A stretch of 26,129 nt of DNA. Origin: a virus. The stretch is taken from IMG/VR virus record IMGVR_UViG_3300030061_001594, positions 1-26,129 of that record; one strand, 5' to 3'. Each line of letters starts with the position of its first letter. The stretch's first letter is position 1. The notes under the pieces were generated by a model. The model was not told where the DNA came from, searched no databases, and saw only the letters and a program-made list of their open reading frames with translations. Shown piece after piece: positions 22,778 to 26,129 of the stretch. The translations under genes and the position numbers were made by a program.

Positions 22778-23447
22778 CTTCTGTCCAAATGTTAGAAACT
22801 CCTTTATTTACCTCAGTCCATGTATTCGTTACATCTGGATCTACGTTAGACCATGCAGTAACTAATGGACTATTAATAGAAGCTGTCATTTGTATACCTG
22901 TTACATCTACAACTGTATTTAGATCTATTGTTACTGAAGCTATAGAACCTGTTAATTGTGATCCTGTAACATCTACAGGAGTATTAACATCTATTGTTTC
23001 CTCACCTAGGCTAGCTGTTATCTGTGTTCCTGTAACGTTAATATTAGCGTCAGCTGTTACTGTTGTTGAACCAATTGAAGTAACCATGTCATGCTCGGTG
23101 ACAACTACACTTACATTACCATCTGCAGAGATTGAATATGTTCCTAAAGATAAACCTAATTGAGATCCTGTAACTGACACAGTTGCATTTGCTAAAGGAG
23201 TTTCTTCTCCAAGTGTCATTGTTAATTGTGAGCCTGTTACACCTACAATTGTATTTAAGTCTATTGTGGAATTACCTAAAGATCCTGTTAATTGAACGCC
23301 TGTAACATTTATATTAGCATCTCCTGTTACAGATTGTACTGCTCCTATACTAGAAGCTAAACTAATACCTGTGACTGCAGCAGTTGCGTTCGATGAACCT
23401 GTAGCTGCAAAAGGAGCTTCTGCAAATGTAGTTATTCCAAAAGCCAT
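22761..23447 (-). CDS. Tandem-repeat beta protein, probable tail fibre/appendage
   Basis: This 228-residue protein is nearly all tandem repeats of 22-23 residues, with a VTG-x-Q-L-T-x-S-L-G core then an acidic T-I-D-x-N-T segment. VTG occurs at residues 25, 48, 70, 92, 138, 160 and 182, with a diverged copy near 115 (VVVTEHDMVTSIG). The regular strand-turn pattern predicts a beta-solenoid or stacked sheet. The last 25 residues hold two 11-residue units with (N)xWTEV, at 208-213 and 219-224, possibly a cap or anchor. Strong Ser/Thr/Asn content and position among fibre genes suggest a surface appendage. No named family is recognised. Confidence 0.72.
   Translation of the reverse strand: MAFGITTFAEAPFAATGSSNATAAVTGISLASSIGAVQSVTGDANINVTGVQLTGSLGNSTIDLNTIVGVTGSQLTMTLGEETPLANATVSVTGSQLGLSLGTYSISADGNVSVVVTEHDMVTSIGSTTVTADANINVTGTQITASLGEETIDVNTPVDVTGSQLTGSIASVTIDLNTVVDVTGIQMTASINSPLVTAWSNVDPDVTNTWTEVNKGVSNIWTEVDKAA
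22848..23378 (-). repeat. Eight-copy 22-23 residue repeat (VTGxQLTxSLG)
   Basis: The periods between successive VTG sites are 23, 22, 22, 23, 23, 22 and 22 residues, counting the diverged fifth copy. Pairs such as the second and sixth copies (DANINVTG then TIDxNT) match better than neighbours, which suggests that blocks of several units were duplicated together. Confidence 0.82.
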
Positions 23448-23450
23448 CTA

Positions 23451-23750
23451 TTATGCTCCTGGTTTTGGATATTTATTTTTAGTAGCTGTTCGTTTAGCTT
23501 GTAATTCTGTAAGCGTATCACCACCATCTAATAGTGCGTGGATACATTCTTCGTGTGTTGGGTATTCTGCTTGTCTGTTTCTTTTCCATTCTTCTGCATC
23601 ATACTCTGCTTGTAGTTCTGTCATCTTAGCTTCTATGTCAGCTACTGGTATAGGTGTTGTTCCATTTAACCAAGTTATTTGATTTATGTCATCTGCATTT
23701 ACAGAAAATTCTGCATTTGGATTAATTTTTTTTATTGCTAAATCAATCAT
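23451..23750 (-). CDS. Small fibre-region protein, possible assembly chaperone
   Basis: This 99-residue protein starts IDLAIKKINPNAEFSVNADD then INQITWLNGTTPIPVADIEA, followed by a charged helix with KMTELQAEYDAEEWKRNRQA and an end rich in basic residues (KRTATKNKYPKPGA). The start plus NAEFxV...IxWLNG...P-I-P and a long helix is a common layout for small phage proteins coded beside tail fibres, some of which act as fibre chaperones or assembly factors. No motif proves this. The stop lies 3 bases before the repeat-protein gene, and the ATG overlaps the previous stop by one base. Confidence 0.7.
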   Translation of the reverse strand: MIDLAIKKINPNAEFSVNADDINQITWLNGTTPIPVADIEAKMTELQAEYDAEEWKRNRQAEYPTHEECIHALLDGGDTLTELQAKRTATKNKYPKPGA

Positions 23751-24280
23751 TATCCAGCTATCTCCATTAATGTAAGTGTTGAAATTTGTCTTGAATAACT
23801 ATTAGTATCTCCATCAACTTGAGTTCTATTTATATAAGTTGTTGAACCATTATTATTTGCTTGAATTTTATATGTTAAAGCAGATGTACTTGAAGGTGTA
23901 TCAAGAAAATTAATAGTTGCACTTCCACCAGCTCCACCACCAGCTATTCCTTCAATAGTAGTTAAGCGTTGTCTACTACCAGCTGCGTCTGCAATTGCAA
24001 TATCAGTTCCATCTCTATCAATAAGAAAATTTGTATGTGATGTACTACCACCTACAGAAAGTTGAGCAGTAATTAATATTTTATTACTTGTGGATGTTGG
24101 AGTAATTGTAGCTGAAAATCCTGTTATATCTGCTGGTGCTGATGTATTTGAAGTAGAAACAGTAAAAGTATCTGTTTTAACAGTTTGAACAACTTGCAAA
24201 ACCTTTCCTTGTCCAGGTGCAACACTTGTTGGTATCGTCCCTGTTATTGCATTCGCTCCACCTAATCTAGTTATTGCCAT
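23750..24280 (-). CDS. Tail-fibre-type beta-sandwich protein (176 residues)
   Basis: The sequence opens AITRLGGANAITGTIPTSVA then KVLQVVQTVKTDTFTVSTS, a fibre domain I recall from marine cyanophages and other phages. Ser/Thr-rich strands follow: ADITGFSATITPTSTSNKIL, ITAQLSVGGSTSHTNFLIDR, GSATINFLDTPSSTSALTYK and RQISTLTLMEIAG. This fits a jelly-roll or C1q-like receptor-binding fold. It is coupled to both neighbours by TAATG-type single-base overlaps. Binding to a host glycan or protein is the likely role, but the target is unknown. Confidence 0.75.
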   Translation of the reverse strand: MAITRLGGANAITGTIPTSVAPGQGKVLQVVQTVKTDTFTVSTSNTSAPADITGFSATITPTSTSNKILITAQLSVGGSTSHTNFLIDRDGTDIAIADAAGSRQRLTTIEGIAGGGAGGSATINFLDTPSSTSALTYKIQANNNGSTTYINRTQVDGDTNSYSRQISTLTLMEIAG

Positions 24281-24561
24281 TATGCTCCTATCAACGCTTT
24301 AATTTCTGCGTCGTCCAATCCTAAATCTTTTAGCTTCTGTTTACCAGAGGCTTTTTTATCTATTGCTGTTTGTTCAGCGTCTTTTAATTCTTGTATCTTT
24401 GCATTTACTTCTGCTTCTGTTGGTTTTGTTATTGAAGCATCATATACGATAATATTTTCGTAAGACATTCTTTCAGTTCCAGTATAATCTTTTTTCCAAC
24501 CATACCATTGACCTGTGTGCATTTTTGATAAAGCTAAACTTAACAATTCTTTATTATTCAT
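24280..24561 (-). CDS. Small fibre-region protein (93 residues)
   Basis: The protein begins NNKELLSLALSKMHTGQWYG then WKKDYTGTERMSYENIIVYD, with a helix PTEAEVNAKIQELKDAEQTA and an end QKLKDLGLDDAEIKALIGA. The C-terminal LGLxxxEIxALxG hook is common among small phage tail-region proteins. The gene alternates with fibre genes, and like the 99-residue protein it may help fibre folding or attachment. The N-terminal half is not a family I can name. It is coupled by a one-base overlap at both ends. Confidence 0.68.
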   Translation of the reverse strand: MNNKELLSLALSKMHTGQWYGWKKDYTGTERMSYENIIVYDASITKPTEAEVNAKIQELKDAEQTAIDKKASGKQKLKDLGLDDAEIKALIGA

Positions 24562-25142
24562 TACTGTGCATCTCCTAATCTCATAAAACGAACAAAAGTT
24601 TGGTCTTTATTAGTGTTACCACTGGTTGTTGTATTAGTGTCATGGTGATTAACCCAAAACTGTACTTTTTGATTTGCCGTATCTGTTATATTTAAAGTTT
24701 GACTTGTAATAGCACTTGAATAAGTAGTTGAACTTGTGTTGTTACTAATAAATGTATAACTATGTGCTGTTTCTGAGTATGTTGAATTATTTAATGTTGT
24801 CTGTATTGCATTGGAACTAAATCTACTATTACTATTTAAATTATAAGAAGCCATAAAAATTACATAATAAATTCCTGTTTGTGGAAATGTAAATGTACCA
24901 GAACTTTCTGTCATGCCTGTTCCTAATTTACCTAAGTCTATTGTGTTATCTGCTCTTTCCCAATTAGATGCAATAGGATTAGCATTTCCTGTAAAAGAAG
25001 AAGTTACTCTCCAGTTATCAATCATTACAATTCCATTTTTAAAAGTCTGGTTATTAACAGTAATAGTCCCTGATCCGTTGGAAGTGATTATTTCATTCCC
25101 CCCTGAATCCTGAAGTTGGTCTACTTTTAAAATACTGCTCAT
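24561..25142 (-). CDS. C1q/TNF-like tail fibre protein (193 residues)
   Basis: An N-terminal adaptor SSILKVDQLQDSGGNEIITS plus NGSGTITVNNQ is followed by a C1q/TNF-type jelly-roll. TFTFPQTGIYYVIFMASYNL is the classic strand pair with T-F-P-x-T-G-I-Y, and the domain continues through SAITSQTLNITD and QKVQFWVNHHD to FVRFMRLGDAQ. C1q-like domains in phages form trimers at fibre tips and bind receptors. The same SGTIT adaptor appears in the next gene, so the two are probably related copies. AAGGAGA sits well before the ATG. Confidence 0.8.
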   Translation of the reverse strand: MSSILKVDQLQDSGGNEIITSNGSGTITVNNQTFKNGIVMIDNWRVTSSFTGNANPIASNWERADNTIDLGKLGTGMTESSGTFTFPQTGIYYVIFMASYNLNSNSRFSSNAIQTTLNNSTYSETAHSYTFISNNTSSTTYSSAITSQTLNITDTANQKVQFWVNHHDTNTTTSGNTNKDQTFVRFMRLGDAQ

Positions 25143-25150
25143 AATTCTCC

Positions 25151-25708
25151 TTAAATAATTCTATATGCTCCAAAAAATGTTTTAGTTCCAAATTTTGCAT
25201 TAGTTACGTTAGTGTTACCATCTAGATGGCCATACATTTCTACATAATCAGAAGTTCCATTAAATGTTATTACTCTAGCTACATATGGTGCTATAAACTG
25301 AGCTCCATTGCTCCCATCATACAAGTTCCAATAAGTATTTGAATTTGAAAGTTCAGAGCCGTTAAAATAAAACTTTAAATAACCTTGATTGACTTGTCCA
25401 CTTGTGCAAAATATTTCACATACACTATAAACAAAATATTTACCAGCTACTGTCGGTGTAAATCTATAATTTGTTGAACTATCATAACAATTATCTGTAT
25501 CATAATCTTCTGTATTTATTTGAAGTTTAGTATCTGTTGCATCAGATATTCCTGTTTGATCTGAACCTATATAAGCATGAAATGCTGGGGTTAATAAATT
25601 ATTAGTTGTTGCACCTAGAGCAATCGTCTCCCCAGATTGACCAAGTGTAATAGTTCCTGATCCAGAGCTAGTTGTTATTGTTCCTACTTTTAATGTTCCG
25701 TCTGCCAT
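25151..25708 (-). CDS. C1q/TNF-like tail fibre protein (185 residues)
   Basis: Residues 1-33 form the adaptor TLKVGTITTSSGSGTITLGQ then SGETIALGATT, well known from marine phage fibres. Residues 40-185 are a C1q-like domain: TPAFHAYIGSDQTGISDATD, YRFTPTVAGKYFVYSVCEIF, YLKFYFNGSELSNSNTYW, then FGTKTFFGAYRII. Cysteines at CYDSST, CEIFC could pair, but phage fibres fold in the cytoplasm, so this is doubtful. It should be a trimeric receptor-binding fibre or part of one. It is 8 bases upstream of the previous fibre gene and has AGGG before its ATG. Confidence 0.82.
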   Translation of the reverse strand: MADGTLKVGTITTSSGSGTITLGQSGETIALGATTNNLLTPAFHAYIGSDQTGISDATDTKLQINTEDYDTDNCYDSSTNYRFTPTVAGKYFVYSVCEIFCTSGQVNQGYLKFYFNGSELSNSNTYWNLYDGSNGAQFIAPYVARVITFNGTSDYVEMYGHLDGNTNVTNAKFGTKTFFGAYRII

Positions 25709-25711
25709 AAT

Positions 25712-26129
25712 TTACCCTATTAATTTGTATCCATCTAGTCTTGTTATTTGACTACCTGAACTGTTTTCTTGTCTGATATTTCCAGTTGAAGTAACAGAAT
25801 AGTAATAACCTTTAATTTCATCTCCAGCAGATAAATCTAAAATAGCATTAAAATTAAAACCAGTTAAACTTCCAGTTCCAGTAGTATCTAATTCTCTTAT
25901 TGCACTTCCATTTTTCCAAATACCTAAAATAAATCTTGTTGAATAATTAAAAGAAACTTGTAGACTTAAAAAATATTTTCCACTTTGTCCAGTTGGTATA
26001 ACATATTTATTATTAGTCAAATCAACACCACTATGTGTGTCAAAGTTTGTAACTTGCCATGTTATTAAATTAGTAGCATTAGCAGATGTAGATTGATTTG
26101 AATCTTTTGCTATTGAAAAAGCTGGTGTG
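25712..26129 (-). CDS. C1q-like tail fibre protein, C-terminal part (cut by window edge)
   Basis: The frame is open without a stop up to the right edge, giving 138 visible residues; the start lies outside. The visible part begins TPAFSIAKDSNQSTSANATN, the entry of the same C1q-like domain as the neighbouring gene, and continues YVIPTGQSGKYFLSLQVSFN, AILDLSAGDEIKGYYYSVTS and ends in RLDGYKLIG. A TTG at 26020 could start a short frame, but the domain match upstream shows that it is internal. It is probably a third related fibre or the longest fibre of the set, since the cut hides the N-terminal part. Confidence 0.8.
   Translation of the reverse strand, partial: TPAFSIAKDSNQSTSANATNLITWQVTNFDTHSGVDLTNNKYVIPTGQSGKYFLSLQVSFNYSTRFILGIWKNGSAIRELDTTGTGSLTGFNFNAILDLSAGDEIKGYYYSVTSTGNIRQENSSGSQITRLDGYKLIG

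Noticed and set aside
3880-24510. Shared WYGW...TGT motif in the SSB-like protein and the 93-residue fibre-region protein
   Set aside because: Seen as GSWYGWEIEHTGT and GQWYGWKKDYTGT, but only about 13 residues match and the rest differs in length and pattern. I treat it as coincidence.

Overview
This window looks like part of the genome of a lytic marine podovirus, most like the AT-rich phages of SAR11-type bacteria (pelagiphages and the uncultured Mediterranean marine phages). That placement is an inference from strong A+T bias, tightly overlapping genes, a replication block next to a virion block, and protein types I recognise from those phages. I see no integrase, tRNA, rRNA, IS element or CRISPR array. 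No stretch over about 50 bases lacks a gene. Thirty-three of the 34 genes lie on the minus strand, so most of the window is read from right to left.

Replication block (1-7236): from the left edge these are the N-terminal part of a family A DNA polymerase, a 48-residue zinc-knuckle protein, a DUF3310 (T7 gp1.7-like) protein, an SF1 UvrD-type helicase, an archaeo-eukaryotic-type primase-polymerase, a probable ssDNA-binding protein and a coiled-coil protein. Then comes the only plus-strand gene, an SNF2-type helicase, convergent with a PD-(D/E)XK exonuclease. The set can prime, unwind, copy and trim DNA without a DnaB-type helicase in view.

Virion interior block (7249-15094): a 58-residue one-helix membrane protein (holin candidate), then two very large proteins (1056 and 734 residues), a Gln/Ala-rich protein, a GNAT-like protein and a Gly-rich 334-residue protein. 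This is the pattern of a podovirus internal virion or DNA-ejection set. A good sigma70-type promoter with a 12-bp palindrome lies just upstream of its first gene (15111-15158).

Modification and tail block (15141-20107): two different glycosyltransferases, several small proteins and a 642-residue tail hub/nozzle-type protein. Next (20126-22057) is a coupled trio: 2-oxoglutarate/Fe(II) oxygenase, ParB-fold protein with a DGHHR motif, and a very glycine-rich adhesin-like protein.

Fibre block (22066-26129): repeat-rich and C1q/TNF-like tail-fibre proteins interleaved with small proteins that may be fibre chaperones. The last gene runs off the right edge. A near-consensus promoter placed to give a nearly leaderless mRNA lies before the 224-residue fibre gene. 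Terminase, portal, capsid and endolysin genes are not in the window.

The most unusual part is the combination of an oxygenase, a ParB-fold protein and two glycosyltransferases inside the structural operon, next to a glycine-rich adhesin. It could be a system that modifies the tail tip or the host surface.
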